Of a stretch of 45,987 nt of DNA, positions 1 through 10,998 are shown in pieces (positions within the stretch are counted from its first letter, which is position 1; every line of letters begins with the position of its first letter). Source of the stretch: CALODL01 sp942492115 (GTDB lineage: Bacteria > Planctomycetota > Phycisphaerae > UBA1845 > CAIVHJ01); assembly GCA_942492115.1 (NCBI GenBank), contig CALODL010000023.1, positions 1 to 45,987 of the forward strand, in the 5' to 3' direction. The translations under genes and the position numbers were made by a program. Under the pieces are notes generated by a model that had not been told where the DNA came from, did not search any database, and saw nothing but the letters and a program-made list of their open reading frames with translations.

Positions 1-1242
1 CCGTGCACGGGTTCTCATCATCACAGTCCACCGGCGTTCCGCTGCAGCTGCCGCCCGAGCACATATCGTTCTCCGTGCAGCCATCACCGTCGTCGCAGGA
101 ATCACTATTATTGTTGAATTGGCATGTACCACCCACGCAGCTGTCGTCGGTGCATTCGTTCTGATCGTTGCACACGATCGCTGACCCGCTGCACGCGCCG
201 CCCGCGCAGGTGTCGTTCTCCGTACAGGCATCGCCATCATCGCAAGCGGCGTTGTTGTTGTTGAACTGGCACGCCCCGCCGACGCAAACATCATCGGTGC
301 ACATGTTACCGTCGTCACACACCACGGCCGAACCGCTGCACGCACCGTTCGAACAGACATCGTTTTCCTGCAGGCGTCGCCATCGTCGCACATGTCAGAG
401 TTATTGGTGATTTCGCATGCGTTGTCGACGCACGCGTTATCCGTGCAAGCGTTGCCGTCATCGCAGTCGTCGTCGACGAGGCAGCAGTCGCCAATCAGGT
501 TGTTCTGGCAACTGTCGCTGACGCAGATGTCTTCCGTGCAATCGTCGCCGTCGTCACAATCGGCGTCGTTGTTGCAACAGTCGGGATCCTGGGTCGGGGT
601 GTTCTCACGGTCGCCCTGGACACAGGTGTCGATCGTACGGGCATCGCCGTCGGCACAGTCGGCGTCGACGATAACGCAGTTCTGACCGGGCGTGTTCACA
701 CAGGCCGTGTTGACGCAGGCATCAGCGGTACAGGCATCGTTGTCGTCACCGTCGCTGGTCATCACACGGGCACGGTTCGGCGAGCTCTGATAGGCAAAGG
801 TGAACTGACTGCCCAGGCAGCTGAAGTCGGAATTCTGATTGACCGTCACAATGTACGGCGTCGGCCCCACCCGTTCTGCCAGAGAGGTATTCGGTGAAAC
901 AGAACCCCGTCAGGGTCATGGAGATTCTGTAGGTCCCTTCGAAGAGTTCCGCATTCCAGTTGCCCGTTGCGGGTGCCTGGCCTGAAGTCACCAGGTCGAT
1001 GTCGGCCACCGTGCCGTTGATGCCCTCGATATGGACGGCCACGCCGTTGACGCCACTGAACAACGGATTGGATTCGTCATCGAAAACGATGCCGCCCACG
1101 GTGGCCGGACAATCGGCCAGGCAATGATCGGGTTCTCACCCACACACTGGCCATCGCCACAGACCTGGGCTAGAACCGGTGTCCCACAAGCCAGGGACAA
1201 CAAGCCGACAATGCATACAGACCACAGTGGTTTGCGTACCAT
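1..1242 (-). pseudogene. Array protein A: secreted Cys-rich modular protein, partial and frame-disrupted
   Basis: The gene starts at an ATG at 1242 with a clear signal peptide (MVRKPLWSVCIVGLLSLACG, cleavage near VLAQ) and runs off the left edge, so its 3' end is missing. After a frameshift near 1110-1100 a small beta-sandwich domain follows (GGIVFDDESNPLFSGVNGV, then NGTVADIDL and GTYRISMTLTGFCF), then from about 740 down to 1 a series of cysteine-rich repeats such as DSCDDGDGCTENDMCSGGSC. Several single-base indels break the frame; one is visible near 367, where CGTGC expected from neighbouring repeats reads CTGC. The sandwich followed by cysteine repeats matches array proteins G-I. The product is probably exported and disulfide-rich; its function is unknown. 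Assembly error is a likelier cause than decay because the domains are well preserved in alternating frames. Confidence 0.6.
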
Positions 1243-1760
1243 GATTCACTTCTCTGAAGTCGCCTCTGCAAGTGACCACCCCCGTCCAGATCGAGCCGCC
1301 GATCGCCGGTCTCACGTGTTGCAATCAAGAGCGGCCTCATCCTGGACACTGCCTCAGCTCCAAGACGCATTTGTGCTCGTGCCATCCTGGACAAGCTAAG
1401 CAAGCCGCGCTGCGGGCAGCTCAACGTCGATCAAGTTGTCGATGCGCTGGGAACAATCAAGAACGGTGAAGAGAGCCAGGTGGCGCCGTCCTCCGGATCG
1501 CTCCCAGCGAATTGCAATTCCACACCTTTCGGACAGTTGCATCGATTGCGTGACTATATCAGTCTGTTCGCGCAATTCATATCCCACCTCTCAAGCCCCC
1601 CGGCTGGTGGGAATCGCGCGACGGTCGATGCCGATCTTCGGTTCACCATTTTATCGGATGTTGGCCCGTCGATTCAAGCTAAAGCTGAGAAGTTCTAATG
1701 AGCGGGAACCAACCTCGCCTTCTGGGTCAGGGCGCGCGCCGTCGGAGCCGCATATATATG
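1243..1760. other. Intergenic region upstream of array protein A
   Basis: No convincing gene is seen on either strand; the short open frames here lack ribosome sites and family features. On the minus strand it should hold the promoter and leader of protein A. AT-richer segments occur near 1550-1570 and 1640-1690, but I cannot assign -35 and -10 boxes with confidence. Confidence 0.5.
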
Positions 1761-1794
1761 AAAGGGGGGGCCGGCCCAGTCAAGGCCGACCCCC
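1761..1794 (-). terminator. Intrinsic terminator downstream of array protein B
   Basis: An 11-bp stem with one G-U wobble (arms 1766-1776 and 1784-1794, 7-base loop) is GC-rich and is followed on the minus strand by two C then UUU. It lies 25 bp past the inferred stop of protein B at 1819. The U tract is short, so confidence is moderate. Confidence 0.6.
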
Positions 1795-1818
1795 GAAACA
1801 AGGATGACGCACCGTCGA

Positions 1819-4540
1819 CTAGCGACGGGTCGTGCGGCGATTCCGCTTCAGCGTAATGTTCTGATTGAGCACCTCGTTGGACTTCTCAACCACGATACGC
1901 CGTGAGGTCTCCCCGCGTCACCGCCGCGGCCCAAGAGAACAACGGGAAGATGATCGCCTTCAGCCATTTTGTCCATGGTCCACAGCCCGAATTCGCGGGT
2001 CAGCGTGGTCTGAACGACCTTACCCTGATCATCGAACAATCGGACCTGGAAACCGCTGACGGCACTGCCCAGCGGATCGGCGTCCGCCGCATGCACCGCC
2101 CCTCCGATCAGGTGCGTACCGGTTGGGCTGGCGGCGGCCGCGGTCACGACCCCCACAAGGACCACCCCGAGCACACGCCATAGAACAGGCAATCGGTGAA
2201 ACAGGCCAGATCACTGGCAATGGTGAAGAAGGCCGCTGCCATCACAATCACCACGACAGGTGCGGCCGGAGCCGGACAGACGGCCTCGTCGCAATCGCCG
2301 TTGAACAGGCAATTGATGAACGACGGCACGTCATATCCATCACCAGGCTGTCGCCGTTGAGTCCGTGAACCTCGAAACCAGGCTCCCCGACAAAGGCGAG
2401 ATTCTGGTTATAGGCCATTCGCGGATCGTGCACGTCAACGGTCACCGGCGAACCAACCGCATAGTTGGCATCCTCACCGTAGCACACGAATGAGTTGCCG
2501 CAGGGGTAGTCCACCGTCACCGTGCAGTGACCACACGGTACGTTGTCCCCAGTCCACAAACCAGACGGATCGCACTGGACTGTCGACCGCCTGCGAGAAC
2601 CGGAATCGGGACACCTCGACCGTAATGGTCGCACCCTCGATCCCCGAGCCCAGCGGATCGGCGATGTCGCCGCAGATCATGCCGCCTGTGAGGTAATTCG
2701 GATCGGAACACTGCATGATCGGAGGTGACACGACCAGATCGAAGCACTCGATCTCGCACACGTTGTTCGCACCGCACGACGACATGCAGCAATCACTCGG
2801 TGGCTGGCGTAGCGATCCGAGTTGAAGATCTCCTCGAGGATGAGCTGCAGGTCGTCGGCCTCGGGATCGTCATAAAAATGCGTGTCCTTGGGTTCGGATG
2901 CGATCTCCATCATCGTCGTCGTCGGTTGACTGGTCCCGAAGCGAACCGCGAAAATCTCGACGCCGTCGGCCTTGAGTGCATCGGCGGCGTGCCGCGTCTC
3001 CTTCTCGCGGTTCCCTGCGGCATTCGAACCATCGCAATCTCCGCCATCCGACATGAAAATGAGGATCTTACCCAGACCCGGGTCGGCGTTATTGAGTTCA
3101 TCAGTGACCGCGGCGAGCCCCTCGGCAAAATGGGTTCCCAGGCTGCTCACCGAGGTGCTGATGATATCGATCGCCGAGTACAGATCGCCATCGAGGACCG
3201 CGTCGTCGTCACCGTAGGAATTGGTGAACTGCTCACGCGTGCGGCCCCACGGAAGCATACCCAGGTCTGCAGAGTTCGAGGCCGCGACGCACTGCTGGAT
3301 ACCCGGTCCCGCATCGGGCCACACCTGACCGGGCTGCGAGCATGCATCCAGTGGTGGTGGTTCCCCGGATCCTGCATCCTGATTCCCGCAGTTACATCCA
3401 AATGCGCTGAGGGGCCACCGGCGGCGGATCATGAGCCGTTGCAAAATCACGAATACGATGAACAGCTTTGCAGGGCATCGGCCTGAGCCATACGGGTGGC
3501 ACTCGTCGTCTTGCTGCTGCGGTGGGGCAATCAGGTAGATGCTGGCATTCACCGTGTCACCGCAAATCTCGGGTGTTACGCAAACGTCGTTGCACGGATC
3601 GCAGATCTCGTCACCGGAGCACAGCTCTTCGACGACACATTCGCCGTCGTCGCATGACGCCGAATGCGGCAGATCGGTCGTGCACGTGTCGCAGCATGCG
3701 GGCCGCAGAGTCCGAATCCATCGCAGTACTTCAGCCCGGCTTACGCACGGGTTCCATTTGCAAAACGCACTCGCCGGTCCCCCCATCAGGTACAGACCTC
3801 CTCGCCGTTGCAGAACAGTCCGTCGTCCGCCGCAGTCGACCGGCGTATACTGACAGGTCCCATCGACGCACGCGTCGGTGGTGCACAGGTCGCTGTCATC
3901 ACAGGCGGCTGTCGTCGCAGCACTGGTTAGCGCAGCTGGGCGCTGACCTCACAGCACACCTCGCCGTCACCGCACGGGTCGCCGCCGCCGACACACTCAC
4001 CAGTCTGGTCGTCGCACGACTCGGGATCTTCGCAGAAGACGCACACGGTCCGGGCAGTCGAACGTGCGCTGGCAACAGGTGCCACCGACGCACGCATCGG
4101 TGGTGCACAGGTCGCCGTCATCACAGAGCGCTGTCATCACAGCACCTCACCGACGCAGCTGTCCGTCACCTCGCAGCACACCCGCCCGCCGCACAGGGAT
4201 TACCGGCTATCCCTCGCACAACCCGTTGGAAGGATTCGCATGCGTCGGAAGCTTAGACAGAAGACGCCGTCGTCGTCACACACGACCGGATTCGCTGTGC
4301 AGCTGCCGCCGTCGCACGAATCGATCGTGCGCCGGTGATTGCCATCATCGCAATCTCCATCGTCGCAGCATTCTCGCACACGCCTTCGCAGTGCACCTTT
4401 CCATCTCGGCACTCGATGCCGCTGCTGCAGGCAAAGGCGTCACGGCAGCCCGCCACCCGCGCATCAGCGAGGTCCAGGCAGAACTCGCCTTCAGGTTTTT
4501 CCAGCCGCCATCGGCCACGTTTCGTGAACGCCAGGAACAT
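1819..4540 (-). pseudogene. Array protein B: secreted VWA / Cys-rich / EF-hand-like protein, frame-disrupted
   Basis: Minus-strand coding signal alternates between frames because of many small indels. Reading 5' to 3': a cysteine-rich start (GIECRDGKVHCEGVCE near 4400, TIDSCDGGSCTANPVVCDDD near 4300), further Cys repeats to about 3600, then a von Willebrand factor A-like domain at about 3450-2800 with the second and third MIDAS elements (GTHFAEGLAAV, ILIFMSDGGDCDG); the first element (DxSxS) is not visible. Next come a sandwich domain (near 2660, DPLGSGIEGATITVEV), EF-hand-like segments around 2350-2200, and a last sandwich domain (LIGGAVHAADADPLGSAVSG) ending in a basic tail (NQNITLKRNRRTTRR) with stop at 1819-1821. 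The 5' end is uncertain; 4540 is the furthest plausible coding signal and no signal peptide was found. It is the only array member with a VWA-like domain. Confidence 0.5.
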
Positions 4541-5542
<1,002 letters not shown>

Positions 5543-8274
5543 TCATCTTGTGCCACTGATCGACTGGTTCTTCTGCCGATGTGGGTCATTGTTGACGCTG
5601 ATGGTCGTGGTGCTCCTGCCACCGTCGGGCCTGACGTTGTAGGTGCCATTTTCCAGACCTTCGACGACCCACACGCCAATGCGGTTGGTTTCGCCAGCAA
5701 TCACGCCACCGTCGCATGTTGATGACATCGACACGAACACCCTCGATGCCTGAGTCGCCGGGCTGTCGGCATCGTCGAAGATGATACCACCGACGGTCGA
5801 CGCTGCTGTTACAGTACACCAATGACTCCCGGAACGATTTCGGTGTGTCACCGCACTGGTCCGGGTGGCATTCGCCATTTGACGAGGCAGTCCGTCCAAC
5901 ACCACAGGTCACTGACGACACTGAAGATCTCGTCGTCGTTGCAGTCGTAGCGGCACTTGCAGAAGCCGACGGGCTGGTAGAGCCTGAGCCCTGGCCGGGC
6001 TACAGTGGAAAGGCTGCAAAGTGAAGAAACAGCCCCACTGACGGAGGAGCTTAGCGCTTCCAGCGACATGCTCGGGCGACCGACGTGGTCGAAGCACACG
6101 CAGCGCGCCGCCATCTGTCTTGCACGTTCGGCTGCTCATCAGGATGTCGTAGCCGTTGCTGGTCGCCACGATGTCGATGTTCTGCAGACAGGGCGACATG
6201 CCCAGGGCATTGGCCTTGTTGACATCGAAGTTGATCCATTCGACCTGCACCAGCCATGCCATCTTCACCACAGATCTTCGCGGCGAACATGTCCTCGCAG
6301 GTGTCCTTGTAGCGGAACGACAGGCCGCACAGACCACAGTAGCACGCGTTGTCGAAGCTTTCGAAGGCTCCGGGTGACCGTCGACCATCGCATTTTTCGG
6401 TCAGCTGATTGCCGGCAGCATTCTTGGCAGGTCACGTAGATGTCGATGTACGGAACGCCGTCGAAGAAATCGAGCCAAGCGGCGCAGCGGAAGTGGACGA
6501 TGCCACCGATGAAGTAACCCACCAGCGGGTGGGTGGCTTCCATTTCGCCACAACCACAGACGCCCGGGGTGATCTTCATCGGATCATCCGGACACAGGTC
6601 GACGCAATCGAGCACGCCGTCGCCGTCGTTGTCGCCGGTGTCAGCAACACCGCATCCGCAGAGACCGGGCTCGGTCTTGTTGGGATCGTTGGGGCAGTTG
6701 TCGTGGTGGTCATAGGTGCCGTCGCCATCAGAATCGACGTCTGGCTCTTCATTAAATCACAGATGCCCTGGACGAGCTTGCTGGCATCGGTCGGGCAGTG
6801 GTTGCTCACAGGTGTCCTCAATGACACAGACGCGGTCGCCAAGAAGCAGGAGAGCCGAAGCCGCCACCCGAACCGCAATCGACGCAATCGCCGCCCGCAC
6901 AGTCGGCGTCTGTGACGCACGTTTCATAGCCTGCACACGGGCAGTCATAGGTCCTGGCCGCCGTCGGTGTCGACATCGGCCCAGTTGCAGAGACCGCAGA
7001 TCCCTGGCTGGGTCTTCAGGACCGTCCAGCGGGCAGTGATCGTGACAATCGAGGGTACAGTCGCCATCGTTGCTCAGCATCAAAACAATTCTGCAGCTGG
7101 CTGCAGTACTGGTCGATGTTATCGGGCAGATCGCCGAGTTGCGCACATTCCACGTCCTGCTTGAACGGGCTGGTTTCGGTGCAGAACGGACCCTCGGGTT
7201 CCTAGCATGAAGGATTTTCGACACAGAAGAATCCAGGGTGTCCAACCGGGCTTGCGACCCTGGCAGGTGCCCATGCCGTCACCGTCGCCGTCACCCACGG
7301 CACGCCGCAGGGGCCACCGAGGGGGATCGGGCAGGATTCGCCGCCAGAAATGGTTGGCCGGGCCGCAGTGGAGGTCACCCTCGTAATCGCAGCCGCACTC
7401 GCCGACACAGACGCGGCAGAATTCTGCCAGCACTCGGTCGGCACAGTTGGGCACGCCGTCGCCATCGTAATCACATTCGCTGTTCGGATCGCTGAGGATC
7501 AAACCAAACCAGGCGTTGGAACCACGAACGCAGCGGTCGATGACGCGGTCCTTGGTCGGGTTGTTCGGGCAGGCGTCGCAGCCGTCTGGCCGTACCGTCG
7601 CCATCGCTGTCGCCTTCATCGATCTGGAGAGAGCGGTGGGCGGACCCGCACTGAATTCCATCACGCCACCGGGCAGATGGAACACACCGTCGATGCGGGC
7701 GTACGAACTGTCGTGGGTCTGGCTGCAGACACCAGCGGGGCCTTCAGTGCCCTTGCAGTCCTGCTCGGCAACCAGCTTGACCCAATTTCGATGATGCCAC
7801 CGGGCACATTCGGGGCCTGGGCAGTGGAATGGTGGCAACGACGTTCCTCACCTCTCCAGTAAGCTGAAGACAGGCGCCGCCGGCACTGTTGATCGGAAAG
7901 TCTTCGTCATCGACGCAAGCCGAGTTGTTGCAGTGGGAGTAGTACGAGTTTTCCGTCTGCAGCCATCCTGCGGACACCAGTCGGTGTTGCTGCAGCTGTT
8001 CGGGTTGCAGTGGTAAAACTGCAGATTCGTCGGGCTGTTCGTCCCATCCTGGAACTTCCAGGGTCGCACACCACCTGTTCGAGAGCGGATCATCCGCCCC
8101 GGTCGCGTTCGCCTGGATCCCGACTTCAATGGCAGCGCACTGCCATAGATTCGCGCCGGAAATCCCCGAGCTGTATGCCGTGTTGACGATCTGCTTTGCA
8201 GCTTGTGCAACACCGCAACACAAGCTGATTCCGACACCGGCTGCAACCAGCAGCCTTACGTGACTCTTTGACAT
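5543..8274 (-). pseudogene. Array protein C: secreted TSP3 / EF-hand-like protein, frame-disrupted
   Basis: The start is well defined: ATG at 8274 with GGAGG nine bases upstream and a signal peptide (MSKSHVRLLVAAGVGISLCC, cleavage near AQAA). Downstream the frame shifts many times, but the order of modules is readable: a Cys-containing N-terminal segment (HCNNSACVDDEDFPINSAGG), TSP3 repeats around 7590-6570 (CDACPNNPTKDR, CDYDGDGVPNC, LCPDDPMKITPGVCGCG), an inner sandwich domain (YFIGGIVHF, near 6510), an EF-hand-like segment near 5920 (DCNDDEIFSVVSDLWCWTDC) and a final sandwich domain (VGGIIFDDADSP ... GVWVVEGLENGTYNV) ending near 5543. This module order closely matches array protein E, suggesting duplication. 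Calcium binding by the TSP3 and EF-hand segments is inferred from family knowledge. The indels are probably sequencing or assembly errors. Confidence 0.6.
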
Positions 8275-8895
8275 TTCGTTAGTCCTCCGTTTTTTCTGAC
8301 CGGGAGGGCGTTGGCCCTAGCCCTTTATGACGTTAAAGAACCGGCAGGGATACACGCCCTAGCCCATTTTCTCGATTCGAACTCATCCCAGATAGGCGCG
8401 AACAGGGGGACTGAGTGCGCCGGTAGTCACAAAGATCAGCCGCCAACACACGCGTGTGCGGCGTTAGTGAATGAATTGAGAATTGACTCTGGATGCGCCC
8501 AGCTCTCAGAGCGGATCATCAAGTTTTCTCTCTCTTCCCAAGGTTGAACAGCGTTATGGCTTTGCAAGCGCGCCAGTCGCTTCGAGACCGACCCCTCGGC
8601 CCGTACAGCAACACTTGAAACCCTTCAGCTGAATTGGATGCCAGCTCCTCCCTCAGGAGCTTGTTGCACGCCCGATTTGGAGGGCCCACACATCCTATCT
8701 TCAAGGATGGCTTTGTAAATCGCCATGCCCACCATGTCAAGCATCAACGATCCACTTTCGTCTTTTTTTTGGTTGAACACCGTTGACTCCGTTGGCCATA
8801 CGCACAACACCCCACCGAACGAGCCCAGCTTAACGCCTAATTCAAACAAGGTATACGAGATCGTAAGCCTTTGAGTGCCAAGACCGGATCCTGAA
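8275..8895. other. Intergenic region between array proteins D and C
   Basis: About 620 bp without a supportable gene. It contains the leader of protein C (GGAGG at its left end) and the 3' region of protein D, which stops at 8896. I see no clear intrinsic terminator and no promoter matching both boxes. Small open frames here have no family features. Confidence 0.5.
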
Positions 8896-10752
8896 TTACC
8901 GCCGTCGTCGGTCCGGACGATCGCGAGATGCCCCATTTTCTTCAACAACCCAGACGATATTCTGGGCGTCCTGCAGCGCAGCTTCACTGACCAGCAGGCG
9001 CTGCGCGCGCCCGCCATCGACTTCGAAGACGTAGACCTTATTGGCTGGAAGTTCAGCACGCCACACGCCGAGTTCATCCGTGTAGGCCTCACCCACGTGT
9101 TCACCCGAGGCGTCTTCACGAATGGTGACCGCGATCCCGGACAGGCCGCTGCTGAGTGGACGGACGCGGTCACTGAAGACCATCCCGCCGGTCGTCAGAG
9201 CGTGCCCGGTCGTCGCCATCGGCTGAACGGCCCCCACGCACTCCTCACCCACCAGAGCCGGACAACCGTCGCCCGCCCCCACTGCGAACAGCCGGTCGAC
9301 CGTGCATGGGACGTCACCGACGATACTGAGGAAGCCGTCGAGATTGCAGTCACCACGGCACACACAACCGGGTGCCGGGCAGTCACACGTGAACTCAGGC
9401 GGCAGCGGCAACCCATCGAACAGACAGGCCGCCAGTATCGGCAACTCATCGTTCACGGCCAGGAATCCATCACCGTTCATATCCGTGTGCACGAAATTGG
9501 CCACGATGTTGAGGTTCTGATTGATCATCTGGTTGAGGTCACCCACGACGATATCGATGCTGCTGGTCTCCTGGTTGTCACCGTCGACATAGAAATCAAA
9601 ACCTGCGTTGCAGGCCGCCGCAGGGTGATCCACGCTGACGGTGCAGTTGCCACAAGGCACTTCGAAACCGTAGATGCCACTCGAGCAATCTGTCGTCGTC
9701 GCGTCACTGGCAATATCGCAATCGATACTGACGGGCAGGCCCGCGATAATATCACCTGCAAAGGGGTTGACCGGGTCGCAGGCCGGAATTGCTGCGCCGC
9801 CCACGAGATAGCTCTCGGCGCCGGACGTGGCGACACACGCACCGTTGTCGCATTCACTCACCGTACACGGGTTGCCATCGTCGCAGGCCAGACCGTTGGT
9901 CACCGCGATCGTCCCGCACGACCCGGGCTCGATGCAGACACCGATCAAACACTGGGTATCCAGGTGCCCGCACCCGATCGGGCTGCCCCCGGCACACGAA
10001 CCTGACTGGCAGGTTTCCTGGCCGTTGCACCCCAGACCATCGCTGCACGACGTGCCATTGGCGACGGGCAGATTGACGCACACATCGTTGATACAGGACA
10101 CCGCCGTACACGGATTGCCGTCCTCGACGCATGCCGGGTCACACCCTCCTCCGCCGCACGATTCACCACCGCATACGCCTGCGGTACAGACATCTGTGCA
10201 CGTGTTGGGGTTGTTGTCGTCGCATGGCGTGTCGTTGGCCACGGGTGCCTGACCGCAGTCTCCGGCGTTACACACGGCAGTGGTACATGCGTTGCCGTCT
10301 GCGGGGCAATCACTGTCCATCGTGCACGGGTCGCCATTGAGCGCCAGGATCGTATTGAGATCATCGATGTCGTCAGGAAACGTCAGATTGGCAGGCAGCG
10401 CCGGACCGTCCTTCAACTGGAAACTGAAGCCGGCACGCGTCGCACTGAGCGTATATGTGCCGTTCGGTACACACATGAAGAATGCGCCACACAGCAGTCC
10501 GCCGGCCTTGCACGATGTGAACGAAATCACGTCATTGGCATTCTGCGTGTTCGTCAAAGTCAGCTCGACGCCGTTGACCGTCGTCAAGTTGCCGCCATCG
10601 AGAACGACGAAACCTTCGAAGACGTTGGTCCCACAGAACCCGGGGAGCGGGATGGCGCAAGTCGGCGTTTGTTCGTTGAGATAGCAGCTTTGTGCAAATG
10701 AAGCCATCGGCACGGAAAACAGAACGATTGCAGCTAAAAAACAGGAGCGCAT
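8896..10752 (-). CDS. Array protein D: secreted Cys-rich protein with EF-hand-like and C-terminal sandwich domains
   Basis: An intact 618-residue protein. I chose ATG 10752 because a signal peptide follows directly (MRSCFLAAIVLFSVPMASFA, cleavage before QSC) and GAGGA lies upstream; the longer frame has no signal peptide at its start. Order: an N-terminal beta-sandwich-like domain (about 40-130, PNGTYTLSATRAGF), cysteine-rich repeats (about 140-320, CDDNNPNTCTDVCTAGVCGG, ACDDGNPCTVSECDNGAC), an inner sandwich segment (GFEVPCGNCTVSVDHP), EF-hand-like segments (TDMNGDGFLAVNDELP and GDCNLDGFLSIVGDVPC), a C-terminal sandwich domain (GGMVFSDRVRPLSSGLSGIA) and an Arg-rich end (SRDRPDRRRR). It is probably exported and stabilised by disulfides and calcium; no enzymatic domain is visible. 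A strong promoter lies about 185 bp upstream. Confidence 0.85.
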   Translation of the reverse strand: MRSCFLAAIVLFSVPMASFAQSCYLNEQTPTCAIPLPGFCGTNVFEGFVVLDGGNLTTVNGVELTLTNTQNANDVISFTSCKAGGLLCGAFFMCVPNGTYTLSATRAGFSFQLKDGPALPANLTFPDDIDDLNTILALNGDPCTMDSDCPADGNACTTAVCNAGDCGQAPVANDTPCDDNNPNTCTDVCTAGVCGGESCGGGGCDPACVEDGNPCTAVSCINDVCVNLPVANGTSCSDGLGCNGQETCQSGSCAGGSPIGCGHLDTQCLIGVCIEPGSCGTIAVTNGLACDDGNPCTVSECDNGACVATSGAESYLVGGAAIPACDPVNPFAGDIIAGLPVSIDCDIASDATTTDCSSGIYGFEVPCGNCTVSVDHPAAACNAGFDFYVDGDNQETSSIDIVVGDLNQMINQNLNIVANFVHTDMNGDGFLAVNDELPILAACLFDGLPLPPEFTCDCPAPGCVCRGDCNLDGFLSIVGDVPCTVDRLFAVGAGDGCPALVGEECVGAVQPMATTGHALTTGGMVFSDRVRPLSSGLSGIAVTIREDASGEHVGEAYTDELGVWRAELPANKVYVFEVDGGRAQRLLVSEAALQDAQNIVWVVEENGASRDRPDRRRR

Positions 10753-10855
10753 GGCGATATTCCTCGTAGATATTTGAAGTGGGGGCAGAGACCGATCCGG
10801 ACGGAGCGCAGGCGGCGCCAGGAGAAGGTTTGATGATGTCATCTCTCTCTCTCTC

Positions 10856-10884
10856 GTTAGGGCGGGCGCGACCGAACCCCTAAC
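10856..10884 (-). other. Hairpin in the 5' leader of array protein D
   Basis: A perfect 7-bp inverted repeat (GTTAGGG at 10856-10862, CCCTAAC at 10878-10884, 15-base loop) lies between the predicted promoter and the start of D, next to a GA-repeat (10840-10855). It has no U tract in the minus direction, so it is not a terminator. Its role is unknown. Confidence 0.35.
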
Positions 10885-10936
10885 CCAACACAATCAACAG
10901 GCCCCAGCAACCCATTACAGCTTGGGCAGGTTCGAC

Positions 10937-10965
10937 TTTGTACTACCTGGGGACAAAAATGTCAA
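10937..10965 (-). promoter_or_regulatory. Sigma-70-type promoter for array protein D
   Basis: On the minus strand a perfect TTGACA (-35, 10960-10965) is separated by exactly 17 bp from TACAAA (-10, 10937-10942). It lies just past the stop of protein E and predicts a leader of about 180 nt before the ATG at 10752, so D can be transcribed independently of E. Confidence 0.65.
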
Positions 10966-10998
10966 CCAGACTTTAGTCGATTTCCGTTACCCAGGTTA

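Noticed and set aside
8625..9173. Minus-strand open frame overlapping the end of array protein D
   Set aside because: Its left half lies in the intergenic region and its right half is an off-frame reading of protein D; no signal peptide, domain or ribosome site.
10900..10970. Structured segment considered as a tRNA or known riboswitch
   Set aside because: No cloverleaf or anticodon arm fits, and I do not recognise any riboswitch consensus; it overlaps the promoter of protein D.
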